Below are positions 17,655 to 25,969 of a DNA stretch of 64,000 nt, piece by piece. Position 1 is the stretch's first letter; the number at the start of each line of letters is the position of its first letter. The translations under genes and the position numbers were made by a program. The notes beneath the pieces are model-generated. The model ran no database searches, was not told where the DNA came from, and saw only the letters and a list, made by a program, of their open reading frames with translations. The DNA is from Phycisphaerae bacterium (GTDB lineage: Bacteria > Planctomycetota > Phycisphaerae > UBA1845): assembly GCA_024102815.1 (NCBI GenBank), contig JAGFJJ010000076.1:186001-250000 (forward strand), read 5' to 3'.

Positions 17655-18458
17655 CTACCAATTGGCTGAAGGGTCGATCTGGTAAACCATTTGCATGCTT
17701 TCGAGCAATTCGGCCAGCGCTTCCGGGTGGCGTCCCACGCGCCCACCGTAAACGGGACGGGCGTTCTCGTTGACGCGCAGCCCGGCTTTCTTGAGTACCG
17801 GGGCGACGGCCGACGCCCACTGGCTGCACAACTCGCGCTCCCGCGGGCAGATGCCCGCCTGTGCCAGGGGTTCGTCACTTTCGGTGGGCTCGAACATGCC
17901 CAGGGCGTGGGGATAGGCGAAGTCGAGGGCCTTCTGCATCCGCTGTCGTCCGTCCTCCGTTGATTCGCCCAGTTTGACCACCCATGCACGATCGTGCATC
18001 AGGTGGTATTTTTTTTCCGAGCGGAGCTTCCGAGCCAGTTGCGCCAGGGGGGCATAAGCACTTTCTGACAGCGCCGCCAGTCGAACGGACTCGGCCGCAT
18101 CGAAGAGAAACTTGCGGACCGTGCAGAATGCCCAATCCCGCTTATTCGGCAGACAAACCAGACCACAGCACTTGAAATCCCGCGCCCGGCGGTTGAACGC
18201 CAGTGTATCCGGTTCGGGCTCGCCCAGCTCGTGGAGCAACTGGTAGTACATGAGGGCGTGCCCCATCTCGTCCTGCGCCATCGACGAAAACGCGATGTCC
18301 TCTTCCAGAATGGGCGCGAGCCCGGTCCACTCCGAATCGCGATGACCGATGATGAGGGCATCGTCGGCCAGGCGGTAGAGAAGATCGATCACCGCCGAGC
18401 GATTCATGCCGGTCAGCGAAGCGCTCGTTTCAAATAACTTTGCCACTTTGAACTCCAT
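17655..18458 (-). CDS. paaC: Phenylacetyl-CoA epoxidase subunit PaaC
   Basis: The structural, ferritin-like subunit of the epoxidase that converts phenylacetyl-CoA to the ring-1,2-epoxide. Family signatures are RLADDALIIGHRDSEWTG, ILEEDIAFSSMAQDEMGHA and EKKYHLMHDRAWVVKLG. About 267 residues from ATG 18458. A start at 18407 (MNRSAVIDLLYRLADD) would match the usual N-terminus better, and neither has a strong ribosome-binding site. It lies between paaB and paaD on the minus strand. Confidence 0.93.
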   Translation of the reverse strand: MEFKVAKLFETSASLTGMNRSAVIDLLYRLADDALIIGHRDSEWTGLAPILEEDIAFSSMAQDEMGHALMYYQLLHELGEPEPDTLAFNRRARDFKCCGLVCLPNKRDWAFCTVRKFLFDAAESVRLAALSESAYAPLAQLARKLRSEKKYHLMHDRAWVVKLGESTEDGRQRMQKALDFAYPHALGMFEPTESDEPLAQAGICPRERELCSQWASAVAPVLKKAGLRVNENARPVYGGRVGRHPEALAELLESMQMVYQIDPSANW

Positions 18459-18533
18459 GCGATTCGATGCGGCCTCGAGGCCAAGTATCACGCGGTTCTT
18501 TTCTTATCTCTTCGTCGCTGCGTGGCCTCGTGG

Positions 18534-18926
18534 CTACGTCGCTTCTTCCCGTTGACTGTTGCCCGTTGCCTGTTGCCGGATCGCATCTCCACTTGCCTGG
18601 TCTTCTCCTTCGTGCCTCCGCGCCTTCGTGCCTTCGTGCCTGCTTATGGTCTTCGGTGTCTTGTATCCCCACGATTCGCGATAGCTCTTGTCCGTCACGT
18701 GCTCGAACATGTCGGCGTCCTCGTAGTTGCTGGCGTAAATCGCCTCGGCCGGAACAACCCAGAGGTTCACACACGCTTGCCGTCGGGCGTACTGCTCCTT
18801 GGCAACGACCAGTGCCATCTCCGCATCGGGGGCGTGAACCGAGCCGACGTGAATGTGCGGCTCGCCCCGCACCTGCTGGTGGAAGACTTCAAATACGGGC
18901 CATTGAGAATCAGTCATAGCTTGCAA
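18534..18926 (-). CDS. paaB: Phenylacetyl-CoA epoxidase subunit PaaB with repeat-derived tail
   Basis: Residues 1-90 match PaaB, the small bridging subunit of the epoxidase (QWPVFEVFHQQVRGEP, HVGSVHAPDAEMAL, VNLWVVPAEAI). The normal protein ends near YRESWGYK. Here the frame runs on for about 35 residues (SRHEGTKARRHEGEDQ and onward) through low-complexity repeat DNA, so the stop codon appears to have been lost into an intergenic repeat. It is preceded upstream by the retropepsin-like protease gene rather than directly by paaA. Confidence 0.88.
   Translation of the reverse strand: MQAMTDSQWPVFEVFHQQVRGEPHIHVGSVHAPDAEMALVVAKEQYARRQACVNLWVVPAEAIYASNYEDADMFEHVTDKSYRESWGYKTPKTISRHEGTKARRHEGEDQASGDAIRQQATGNSQREEAT
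18551..18577. repeat. Heptad short tandem repeat (copy 2)
   Basis: Degenerate 7-nt units (GTTGCCC, GTTGCCT, GTTGCC) inside the 3' extension of paaB. Next to it (about 18610-18645) is a second tandem motif built on CTTCGTGCC, which encodes the HEGTKARRHEG part of the PaaB tail. Confidence 0.6.
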
Positions 18927-18989
18927 ATCCAGTTTGTGCCCACACGACTCCAGGAGTCCCCTTTCTCGAGTTTCGAACGTTGCCAGATG

Positions 18990-19883
18990 TCATGGCTTGG
19001 CGCAATGCAGGCCGAGACGGTTGCTCCGGTAGTCCAACGTAATCGGGTCGAATTTCTCAAGTAAGTTGTTGCCAAAGAAACCTACTGCATCGGGACGGGC
19101 GAAGTAACCCTGACGAGGTTGAACAATGGCAAATGGTTTCTCGATCCGCAAAGAGTCAAGTTCCAGTGCCGCCAGAGGCACGACCTGTAGTCGTAACTCG
19201 CCGCCCACGCCGGACGCAGTAAGGGTTCCCTTCGGATGAAGCCCGGGATCGACCCCCTGAATCTCCTTCCAGTTGCCCTCCGTAATGTTGATGTACACGT
19301 CATCCGTGGCAAAGAGGCTGGCTCCGGTGTCCATACGCAGGGCCGACTTGACCTTGCCGTGCAGCGTCACATTTAGTTTCGGGATGCCTTCGCCGCAATC
19401 CATCGGTACCCATGTATCACACCGAGGTGGTTCATCGAGGAGTGCAATTCTCTGCCGGCGAAAGTCGATGGTCGCAGCGAAGTGCTTCAGGAAATCGTAC
19501 CCGACGATCATTCCCAGCCGCGTTCCGCCCGGCGTTGCGCCATGGTGGATGTCCCTCCTCGTGATCTCCAATGGTCCGACTCGAGCACCGAGGATCTCGA
19601 GCGACTCCAGACCAACCAATACCGCGGGAACTGACCCGGCTGTACCGACTACCTCGGTATTTCGAATCGCCTCGAGTCCGAGCTTCTCAGCCAACTCTGT
19701 GTCGATCGCCGACACATTCGCACCGGTATCGAGCAGGCAAAGTGCACCGTTACTGCCGTTTGCTTGGCCCCTCACGAAAACAAGGCCATTATTGTAGTCG
19801 AAGGTTCCAGAGCCGACGGCGTCGGATCCCGTTGTGAATGATACTCCAAGTGAGACAAACGTCAGAGCGAGCGTTGTCATCAT
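18990..19883 (-). CDS. Exported retropepsin-like aspartyl protease
   Basis: A 297-residue protein with an N-terminal hydrophobic signal (LALTFVSLGVSF) and two DTG motifs: LCLLDTGANVSAID (about residue 52) and ALRMDTGASLFATD (about 184). Two retropepsin-like lobes in one chain is the pepsin-like arrangement seen in bacterial aspartyl proteases of the gag-asp type. A good ribosome-binding site (GGAGAGG) precedes the ATG. It sits between paaA and paaB on the same strand, an unusual insertion into the phenylacetate cluster. It may be carried in the same transcript, but a functional tie is not evident. Confidence 0.82.
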   Translation of the reverse strand: MMTTLALTFVSLGVSFTTGSDAVGSGTFDYNNGLVFVRGQANGSNGALCLLDTGANVSAIDTELAEKLGLEAIRNTEVVGTAGSVPAVLVGLESLEILGARVGPLEITRRDIHHGATPGGTRLGMIVGYDFLKHFAATIDFRRQRIALLDEPPRCDTWVPMDCGEGIPKLNVTLHGKVKSALRMDTGASLFATDDVYINITEGNWKEIQGVDPGLHPKGTLTASGVGGELRLQVVPLAALELDSLRIEKPFAIVQPRQGYFARPDAVGFFGNNLLEKFDPITLDYRSNRLGLHCAKP

Positions 19884-19990
19884 ACGACACCTCTCCTTTT
19901 TCCCCGCTCGCCCTGTGTTTCGCCGAGGGAAGCCCCATCGGCTTTCCCGCCGCCTTGGCCTGATAGGACATTATCCAAATCGCCTTGAAT

Positions 19991-20971
19991 TCAACTCGGC
20001 ATCGGTACCGCCCGTTTTGCCGCCGCGGCCGCCAGCGCCTCGCGCACCCATTGCCCGTCCTCATGGGCCATGCGGCGAACCGCGATCCGCTCGTGCGTCA
20101 CGGGTCCGCCGCCGTTCACCACGCGCTTGAACTCGCTCCAGTCCGGCTCGGTGTAGAGCCAGCTCGCCGTTGCTTCGTCGTAGCGCAGGTTCGGGTCGGG
20201 AACGGTCAGCCCCAGGTCGAAGATCTTGGGCACGAACTGCCGCAGAAACTGCTGACGCTGCTCGTCGTTGGTCTTGAGTTTGATCTTCCAGCGGACCAGC
20301 AGCGTCGTGTGCTTCGATTCCTTGTCCGAAGGCCCGTGGAACATCATGATCGGCGCCCACCAGCGATTCAACGCGTCCTGCAACATCGCCTTCTGCTTCG
20401 CCGTTCCGCCCGCCAGCACAACGCACATCTCGTAGCCGTGCTTCATGTGGAAGGCCTCTTCGTAGCAGATCCGCTTCAGCGCCCGGGCATAAGGCCCGTA
20501 CGAGCCCTCGGCCATCATCGTCTGGTTGATGATCGCCGCAGCATCGATCAGCCAGGCGATCACGGCGACGTCCGCCCACGTCTCCGCCGGATAGTGGAAT
20601 ACGTTGGAGAACTTTGACTTCCCAGAGATCAGCTCCTCGACCATCTGCTCGCGCGAAGGTCCAAGCGTCTCGGCCGCGCGGTAGAGGAGCTGCGCGTGGC
20701 CAACCTCGTCCTGCACTTTTGCGCAAAGGGCGAGCTTTCGCTTGAACGTCGGCGCGTGCGGAATCCACTTTCCCTCGGGCAGCGCTCCGCAGATTTCGCT
20801 GTTGGCGTGGACGTGGATCAAACGGATAAGTTGGTCGCGATAGGCCTCCGGCATCCAATCCTTCGGCTCGATCTTCTCCCCGCGATTGATCCGCGCCTCG
20901 AACTCGGCCAGGCGGCGGTCGTTCTCCAATCCGAGCTCGCCGGCCTTTGCAGTTTCCATCACCATCGGCAA
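19991..20971 (-). CDS. paaA: Phenylacetyl-CoA epoxidase catalytic subunit PaaA
   Basis: A 326-residue catalytic subunit with a di-iron ferritin-like fold. Iron-ligand motifs are in [15 protein letters not shown] and [34 protein letters not shown] and [13 protein letters not shown] segments near the end also match the family. The enzyme epoxidises the aromatic ring of phenylacetyl-CoA in the aerobic phenylacetate pathway. It is the first paa structural gene after the TetR regulator gene, 80 nt downstream across a heptad repeat. Confidence 0.95.
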   Translation of the reverse strand: MPMVMETAKAGELGLENDRRLAEFEARINRGEKIEPKDWMPEAYRDQLIRLIHVHANSEICGALPEGKWIPHAPTFKRKLALCAKVQDEVGHAQLLYRAAETLGPSREQMVEELISGKSKFSNVFHYPAETWADVAVIAWLIDAAAIINQTMMAEGSYGPYARALKRICYEEAFHMKHGYEMCVVLAGGTAKQKAMLQDALNRWWAPIMMFHGPSDKESKHTTLLVRWKIKLKTNDEQRQQFLRQFVPKIFDLGLTVPDPNLRYDEATASWLYTEPDWSEFKRVVNGGGPVTHERIAVRRMAHEDGQWVREALAAAAAKRAVPMPS

Positions 20972-21022
20972 GACTCCCGTTTGTCAACTCGACATGCGCA
21001 TTCGGCCTTTTCTTCCTTGTAG

Positions 21023-21056
21023 CCCGTTGCCCGTTGCCCATTGCCTGCTCACTACG
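21023..21056. repeat. Heptad short tandem repeat (copy 3)
   Basis: Tandem units CCCGTTG, CCCGTTG, CCCATTG, CCTGCTC in the tetR-paaA intergenic region. The last bases overlap the tetR stop. Confidence 0.6.
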
Positions 21057-21639
21057 TCTGCCCCCGCCGCAACCCGTTGAAGATCATTTCCGTCAGCGTC
21101 CGGGCGATCTCTTCCGGCGACATCGGACCCTCGGGCCGATACCACTGGTACACCCAATTGATGGACGAGAGGATGAGCAGTGTGGCGAACTTCTCGTCCA
21201 CCGCGGCGAACGTGCCCTCGTGGATGCAATCGCGCACGAGGCCCCGCACGATTTCCTCATACGCGTCGCGCCTCTCGGCGAAGGCGCGGCGCCGATCCGG
21301 GCTCAGGTGCCGCCATTCGGTCGAGTAGACCGCCGCGGCCGACAGGTTCCCCGTCACGACCTTCACGTGCGCCACCATGACCTTCCGCAGCTTCTCCAGG
21401 GGGACGAGCGGCGACTTCACGATGGGGTCAACCGCCTTGAAGAAGCGATCGGCCGCGCTGTTCAGCGTTTCCCAAAGCAAGTCGTCCTTACTCTCGATGT
21501 GGGCGTAGAGACTGCCGGGCTGGAGATTCAGCGTTTCGGCGATGTCGCGGACACTTGTGGCCTGGAACCCGTGTTCGGCGAAAAGGCGCTCGGCTGCCGC
21601 CAGAACCTCTTCCCTGCGCTGGATCGTCGCCTCGGACAT
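21052..21639 (-). CDS. TetR-family regulator of the paa cluster
   Basis: 195 residues. The N-terminal helix-turn-helix shows the standard TetR pattern (REEVLAAAERLFAEHGFQATSVRDIAETLNLQPGSLYAHI, with the recognition helix near GSLYAHI). The C-terminal ligand-binding domain is of the fatty-acid/acyl-CoA-responsive type by general layout. It is the first gene of the paa cluster. A sigma-70 promoter overlapping a palindrome lies just upstream, so it is probably autoregulatory and controls paa genes, with phenylacetyl-CoA or another acyl-CoA as a likely effector. Confidence 0.88.
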   Translation of the reverse strand: MSEATIQRREEVLAAAERLFAEHGFQATSVRDIAETLNLQPGSLYAHIESKDDLLWETLNSAADRFFKAVDPIVKSPLVPLEKLRKVMVAHVKVVTGNLSAAAVYSTEWRHLSPDRRRAFAERRDAYEEIVRGLVRDCIHEGTFAAVDEKFATLLILSSINWVYQWYRPEGPMSPEEIARTLTEMIFNGLRRGQT

Positions 21640-21678
21640 GGATCTTTCGCCCCATGGTCATTATCGGACGCGCCAAAA

Positions 21679-21696
21679 CAAACGAGCGCTTGTTTG
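21679..21696 (-). promoter_or_regulatory. Palindromic operator, probable TetR binding site
   Basis: CAAACGAGCGCTTGTTTG, an 18-bp imperfect palindrome with one mismatched pair around an AGCGCT centre. It abuts the -10 of the tetR promoter and covers the expected transcription start. CAAAC/GTTTG half-sites are typical of acyl-CoA-sensing TetR regulators. Confidence 0.7.
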
Positions 21697-21725
21697 AGTA
21701 TAACGACAGGCTCTTGGTTCGTCAA
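21697..21725 (-). promoter_or_regulatory. Sigma-70 promoter of tetR-paa
   Basis: On the minus strand: -35 TTGACG (21725-21720), a 17-nt spacer and -10 TATACT (21702-21697). It lies directly upstream of the palindromic operator and 58 nt before the tetR start. Confidence 0.72.
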
Positions 21726-22074
21726 AGCCGGTTGGGCGGCCGATGGACTCCGACGGTCCGCCTGAGCCGCGGAGGCTATCGGAGCCGCGCGAAGGGAGTC
21801 CGGACCGGCCAAGTTCCCGCGTCCGGATCGCTCGTATCGTCCCCCGCAAGCTCGCCCCGCTTCAGACCGGAGTGCCATGTTATTGGCACTCGCGATGGCA
21901 GCCGACGTGCGATGTCGATCGGGCGGAACGAGTTGGATGTTGGGAGCCCGAAAGGGGCGTGCCGATCCTCCCGCGCCCCAGGACGCGCCTTCGTCCGATA
22001 TTATCGGCGAATTCTGAACGCGGTTCGGACTCGAGGCGGACGCCGCGCCGCGCTCGCCGAATCCACCAAAAAGC
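21726..22074. other. Intergenic stretch between the tetR and xerD promoters
   Basis: No gene or RNA seen. Short open frames here are Arg/Pro-rich and lack translation signals. The edges hold the minus-strand tetR promoter and the plus-strand xerD promoter. Confidence 0.4.
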
Positions 22075-22103
22075 TTGGATTGCGCCTGCGCATTCAGTAC
22101 AAT
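22075..22103 (+). promoter_or_regulatory. Probable promoter of xerD
   Basis: -35 TTGGAT (22075-22080), 17-nt spacer and -10 TACAAT (22098-22103), about 104 nt before the xerD ATG. Confidence 0.5.
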
Positions 22104-22206
22104 GCCGTTTTCGTTCGGACTGATGACTGGTGCCCGTGCGCGACGGCGACGCCAGTGCCGCGCGGTGGCATGCGACGGGATTCTAATAACCTGCGAGAAC
22201 GGGATC

Positions 22207-23133
22207 ATGCTTTTAGCAGCTCCGCCCCCCAAGCCGGCCAATGTACCGGCCCCGTTGGTCAAGCGTTTTCTTGATTACATCTTCCTGGAGTGCGGGCTGT
22301 CGGGTGAAACCGTCACGGCATACAAGCGCGACCTCAGGGAATTCTGGAACGATCTCGTCGATCATGACGTCGAACCGTCCGAAATCACGATCGAGGACGT
22401 ACAACGTCACCTGATGCGCCTTCATGAGCGAGGCCTGTCTCTCGCCTCCGTCTCCCGCCATTTTGCTGCCATCAAGGTCTTTCTCCGCTACCTTCACGCC
22501 GAGCGCATTCTGCGCCGCGACGTTGCGTCCCTCATGGAATCGCCGCGCCGCTGGCGGAACATTCCCGATGCGCTCGGATACGACCAGATCGACGCGCTGC
22601 TTTCCGCGCCCCGCCTGGCCGACGAATTCTATTACCGCGATCGCGCGTTATTGGAACTTCTCTACGCCACGGGTATGCGCGTCAGCGAACTGGCCGCGCT
22701 GCGTATCGAGGAAATCAATCTCAAGCTGGGCTACGTGCGCTGTTTTGGGAAGGGCCGCAAGGAGCGGATCGTTCCCATGGGGCAGGCGGCCATTGAAGCC
22801 GTCACGGACTATCTGGAAGTCCTTCGCCCCCGCCTGACGAACGACCGACCCACCTCCGCACTTTTCCTTTCCCGCACCGGCCGACCCCTCGATCGAACCA
22901 ATGTCTGGCGTGTCGTTCGCAAGTACGCCCGCGCCGCAGGACTCACGCAGGGCCGCGTCTCCCCCCACATCCTCCGCCATTCCTTTGCCACGCATCTGCT
23001 GGCAGGCGGAGCCGATCTTCGCATCGTGCAGGAGCTTCTCGGCCACGCCAGCGTCACGACGACGCAGGTCTACACGCACGTCGATGAGTCCCAGCTCAAG
23101 AACGTCCACCGCATGTACCACCCCCGGCAATAG
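22207..23133 (+). CDS. xerD: Tyrosine recombinase XerD-like
   Basis: 308 residues, the size of XerC/XerD. The N-terminal SAM-like core-binding domain spans about residues 15-105. The catalytic domain carries the Arg in LYATGMRVSELAALR, Lys in GKGRKERIVP, the His-x-x-Arg box SPHILRHSFATHLLAGGADL, a second His in LLGHASVTTTQ and the nucleophilic Tyr in VYTHVDESQL. Xer recombinases resolve chromosome dimers at dif. XerD is favoured over XerC by overall similarity; no phage or integron context is present. A promoter lies at 22075. Confidence 0.92.
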   Translation: MLLAAPPPKPANVPAPLVKRFLDYIFLECGLSGETVTAYKRDLREFWNDLVDHDVEPSEITIEDVQRHLMRLHERGLSLASVSRHFAAIKVFLRYLHAERILRRDVASLMESPRRWRNIPDALGYDQIDALLSAPRLADEFYYRDRALLELLYATGMRVSELAALRIEEINLKLGYVRCFGKGRKERIVPMGQAAIEAVTDYLEVLRPRLTNDRPTSALFLSRTGRPLDRTNVWRVVRKYARAAGLTQGRVSPHILRHSFATHLLAGGADLRIVQELLGHASVTTTQVYTHVDESQLKNVHRMYHPRQ

Positions 23134-23221
23134 CAGCAACATTCGATTCCAGCAGACTTCCACAATGCCAGGCGAACAAGCCCCTGTGGGGACGGCATGT
23201 TCCGTGGTCGCGTCGAAGAAA

Positions 23222-24208
23222 TTAGCCCGCAAACCGGTGGCCGATGCAGGAGATGCACTCGGCGCGGGCACCCTCGTTGTAACCCGGCAGCGTATGCGGC
23301 GTAGCGAAATGGTTGCAGACACTGACGGTCGCTTCCGGCGCAATCTCCCTGACAATGGCCGCAAGTTCCTCAAACGACGTCAGCATGTAGGGTAGCGGCG
23401 GCTGGAACTTGTCGACGGTCTTGTCGCGATGCGGCATGTGCCATTGGGTGACCTGGGCGTCCTTGGCGAAATAGTGCAGTTCAATGGCGCCCTGGTGCTC
23501 GGGGAGCAATTGGACAAAGTTGCTGATGGCATCGCGCGTCAGACGGGCAAAGTCGAAATAGAAGTGCTTCACGCCGGCCGCCGCGAATCGCGAGATGGTC
23601 TCCTTCAGATAGCTGCGATCGTCGATGGGCAGCACCGGGCAGCAGCTCGCCGTAACAAAGATGTTCTCCCGGACGCACCACTCGGCGAATGCCAGTCGCG
23701 CGTCGATCGAATCGGCACCGGGCTCGAACAAGCCTCGCCACGCCTCGTCGGGAAATGTCGCGCTGATAATGACCTGGTTGATATCCCGCGCATTCGTCAG
23801 GGGTGCACGAATATCCGCCGGCGGCAAACCCGCCTTGGTCACCAGGAAGTACCGAGCGCCGTGTTCGCGGAGGATCCGCAGAATTTCCAGCGTGATGCCG
23901 CTTTCCACGAGCGCCGGCTGGAGGCACTCGGTCTTGGCCGAGAAGTAGAAGTAATGGCGGCCGACGTCGGCGGCGTGCTCGTGCAGCCAGCGATCCAGGT
24001 ACGCCGGGTAGTCGTCGTAGACGATGACGTCCCCGAAGTATTCCTTTTCGAGCGCGTAGATTCCGCAATAGGCGCAGCGAAACTGACAGCCGAACGCCGG
24101 GTTGATCTCCAGCATCCCCCGCGGACACGTGGGACTGTTGCTGTGCTGGACAATCTCCGCCAGGCGGTCAATTCCCGATCGATGAACAACGCGAAGCGCT
24201 TCCGACAC
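23222..24208 (-). CDS. Radical SAM protein, spore-photolyase-like
   Basis: A 328-residue protein with the radical SAM cluster CQFRCAYCG (CxxxCxxC, about residue 41-48) after EINPAFG. The C-terminal region keeps Cys residues (TASCCPVL, SVCNHF, CISCIGHRF) that may bind a second cluster or metal. Overall layout resembles spore photoproduct lyase-like radical SAM proteins found in non-sporulating bacteria. Substrate unknown. Monocistronic; convergent with xerD. Confidence 0.75.
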   Translation of the reverse strand: MSEALRVVHRSGIDRLAEIVQHSNSPTCPRGMLEINPAFGCQFRCAYCGIYALEKEYFGDVIVYDDYPAYLDRWLHEHAADVGRHYFYFSAKTECLQPALVESGITLEILRILREHGARYFLVTKAGLPPADIRAPLTNARDINQVIISATFPDEAWRGLFEPGADSIDARLAFAEWCVRENIFVTASCCPVLPIDDRSYLKETISRFAAAGVKHFYFDFARLTRDAISNFVQLLPEHQGAIELHYFAKDAQVTQWHMPHRDKTVDKFQPPLPYMLTSFEELAAIVREIAPEATVSVCNHFATPHTLPGYNEGARAECISCIGHRFAG

Positions 24209-24502
24209 GATGGCCCCTTTGCTCTGCTGCCTGCCTCTTCAACAGGATCGGCCATCCTATCGAATCGGGCCCCTCGATCCAAATCAACGATGCACCGTGC
24301 CGCCGGCTTGCGCGCGTGAAACGCGTGTATCGCTCACACCGGCGCAATGCCGATACAACTCGCTCATGAATCGAGACAATTTTCGACGGGTGGACGCCCG
24401 CCTTTTCGCCACCATGGGAGGCGTGCTTGCGTGCGATGTGCGGTGTAGCATGTTGAGAGTTTGTGTTCGCCCGGCGGACGCCGAGGATTCAATCATTCGC
24501 GC

Positions 24503-25147
24503 GTGGACCGATTAACGAAACTCGGGGTATCACGCTTGAGCCGCGTTCAGTTCAGCAATCGCACCGACCTCGACGACGCTCGCCTCCGCGGGCTTTGCAT
24601 GGATGCCCTCGCCGGATGGGCCGTGGGACACGTGGACATCCGCATCCGCTACAGCCGTGGGGCGGATTTCTCCGGCAAGTGCTACTACCTCGACCATCGC
24701 ATCCTCGTAAACCTCGGCCGGCACCTGAAGTATCCCTATCGCCTGCGCACGCACATCGCCAAGGCGCGGACCGTCGGCCGGTCCTGGTTCCGCCCGCTCT
24801 ACTCCGTCGAGCTGATGGACGGCTACGAGGTCATACTCTTCGTCTTCCTCCACGAGCTGTATCACCTGCTGGTCAAGCGCGCCCGACGCAATCCGCGGCA
24901 GAAGGAAGGCATGTGCGACCGCTTCGCCGTGCGCTACCTCGCCGATCGCTTCGGCGCCGCCGTCCGCAACGAGAAGGGCGAGCCGATCCCCCGCGAGGCG
25001 TGGGACGTGCAGGACGTGGAAGGCTTCGTCGCCGCCGCCCGCGACCGCCGGGTGAAACGCACCGCTGCCCGCAGGCCGGTGAGCGGTAACTTGGTGACCG
25101 GCGGAGGAGATCCCCCGGCAGAGAAACAAGGGTGGTTGTTTCGATAA
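24503..25147 (+). CDS. Putative zinc metalloprotease-like protein (HELYH)
   Basis: About 214 residues with a HExxH motif in VFLHELYHLLVKRARR (about residue 110-120). A second acidic/His position is not obvious, although the run MCDRFAVRYLADRFG after the motif resembles the helix that carries the third ligand in short gluzincin-like proteins. The start is uncertain: GTG 24503 or TTG 24536, neither with a clear ribosome-binding site. It ends just before a REP-like repeat. The function is not known; the metal site is an inference from the motif. Confidence 0.6.
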   Translation: MDRLTKLGVSRLSRVQFSNRTDLDDARLRGLCMDALAGWAVGHVDIRIRYSRGADFSGKCYYLDHRILVNLGRHLKYPYRLRTHIAKARTVGRSWFRPLYSVELMDGYEVILFVFLHELYHLLVKRARRNPRQKEGMCDRFAVRYLADRFGAAVRNEKGEPIPREAWDVQDVEGFVAAARDRRVKRTAARRPVSGNLVTGGGDPPAEKQGWLFR

Positions 25148-25172
25148 ACTCGCAGGGAGTGTCGTTCGCAAT

Positions 25173-25200
25173 TCGTCATTCCGGCGAACGCCGGAATCCA
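25173..25200. repeat. REP-like palindromic repeat (copy 2)
   Basis: Same element as 136-164, with GAAC in place of GAAA in the loop. It is followed at about 25206-25224 by a second repeat, TAGGGTCCGCC-N-TGCGGAC, which also occurs at about 58-76. Confidence 0.75.
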
Positions 25201-25352
25201 AGGCCGTAGGGTCCGCCCTGCGGACCATCTTGTTGGGCGCGTCCTCCGACGCACCTCTTGGCGAGCCGCGGGCTTTGGTCCGCGCGAACGTTCCTTGATT
25301 TCCGATGCTCCTTCCCATACACCGTACCGCCAATACCAGGGAGTCCCACCCC

Positions 25353-25727
25353 GTGCCTGATCGCTCATTGCTGGAAACCTTCGCCAACCCCCGCCCGGGG
25401 AGGGACTACCTCGTCGAGCATCACGTGCACGAGTTCACCAGCCTGTGTCCCAAGACCGGCCAGCCCGACTTCGCCACCATGACGCTCAGCTACGTGCCCG
25501 ACGCCCTCTGCGTGGAGCTCAAGTCCCTCAAGCTCTACCTCCAGGGCTATCGCAACACGGGCATCTTCTACGAGGACGTGACCAACGCGATTCTGGACCA
25601 CCTCGCGGAGTGCTGCGCGCCGAAGTGGATGCGCCTGCGGACCACGTGGACGGTGCGCGGCGGCATCCACAGCGTGATCACCGTCGAGCACGGCAAGCGG
25701 CCTAAAGACTTGACCATCCTCGACTAA
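25353..25727 (+). CDS. queF: NADPH-dependent preQ0 reductase QueF
   Basis: A 124-residue, short-type QueF that reduces 7-cyano-7-deazaguanine (preQ0) to preQ1 for queuosine in tRNA. Family motifs: the catalytic Cys in FTSLCPKTGQPDFA and the NADPH-binding ELKSLKLYLQGYR. The GTG at 25353 is chosen because AGGGAG lies 8-9 nt upstream and it gives the usual short N-terminus; an ATG 16 codons upstream is also in frame. No other queuosine genes are adjacent. Confidence 0.93.
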   Translation: MPDRSLLETFANPRPGRDYLVEHHVHEFTSLCPKTGQPDFATMTLSYVPDALCVELKSLKLYLQGYRNTGIFYEDVTNAILDHLAECCAPKWMRLRTTWTVRGGIHSVITVEHGKRPKDLTILD

Positions 25728-25758
25728 CGGCCGCCCCGGAAAATATCGGGCACTCAGC

Positions 25759-25787
25759 TTGACTTCCTAACAAATACCGAATATAAT
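25759..25787 (+). promoter_or_regulatory. Near-consensus sigma-70 promoter
   Basis: -35 TTGACT (25759-25764), a 17-nt spacer and a perfect -10 TATAAT (25782-25787). It should drive the radical-SAM/aat/MptE-like operon that begins at 26034, with a leader of about 240 nt that contains a REP-like and a heptad repeat. Confidence 0.72.
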
Positions 25788-25810
25788 GGAAGTGTTCACG
25801 CGGGTCGTGC

Positions 25811-25836
25811 ATCATCCCGGCGAATGCCGGAATCCA
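25811..25836. repeat. REP-like palindromic repeat (copy 3)
   Basis: Third copy of the TCCGGCGAA-N-GCCGGAATCCA element, slightly diverged (ATCATCCCGG at the left). It lies within the leader of the operon at 26034. Confidence 0.7.
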
Positions 25837-25969
25837 GTGCCCGCACGTGGACGGTCCGCCCGGATCCCGACCCGCGCCGGAGAAACGTTTCGCCACCCGG
25901 CGTGCGTCCTTGCGCCGCCCGTACGGCCGTCTCTTGTCCAACGCTCATAGTCCACTACCTTCTTCTGTT

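Noticed and set aside
22207..23133. Phage or integron integrase
   Set aside because: Size and motifs fit a chromosomal XerD; there is no attachment site, phage gene or cassette array near it.
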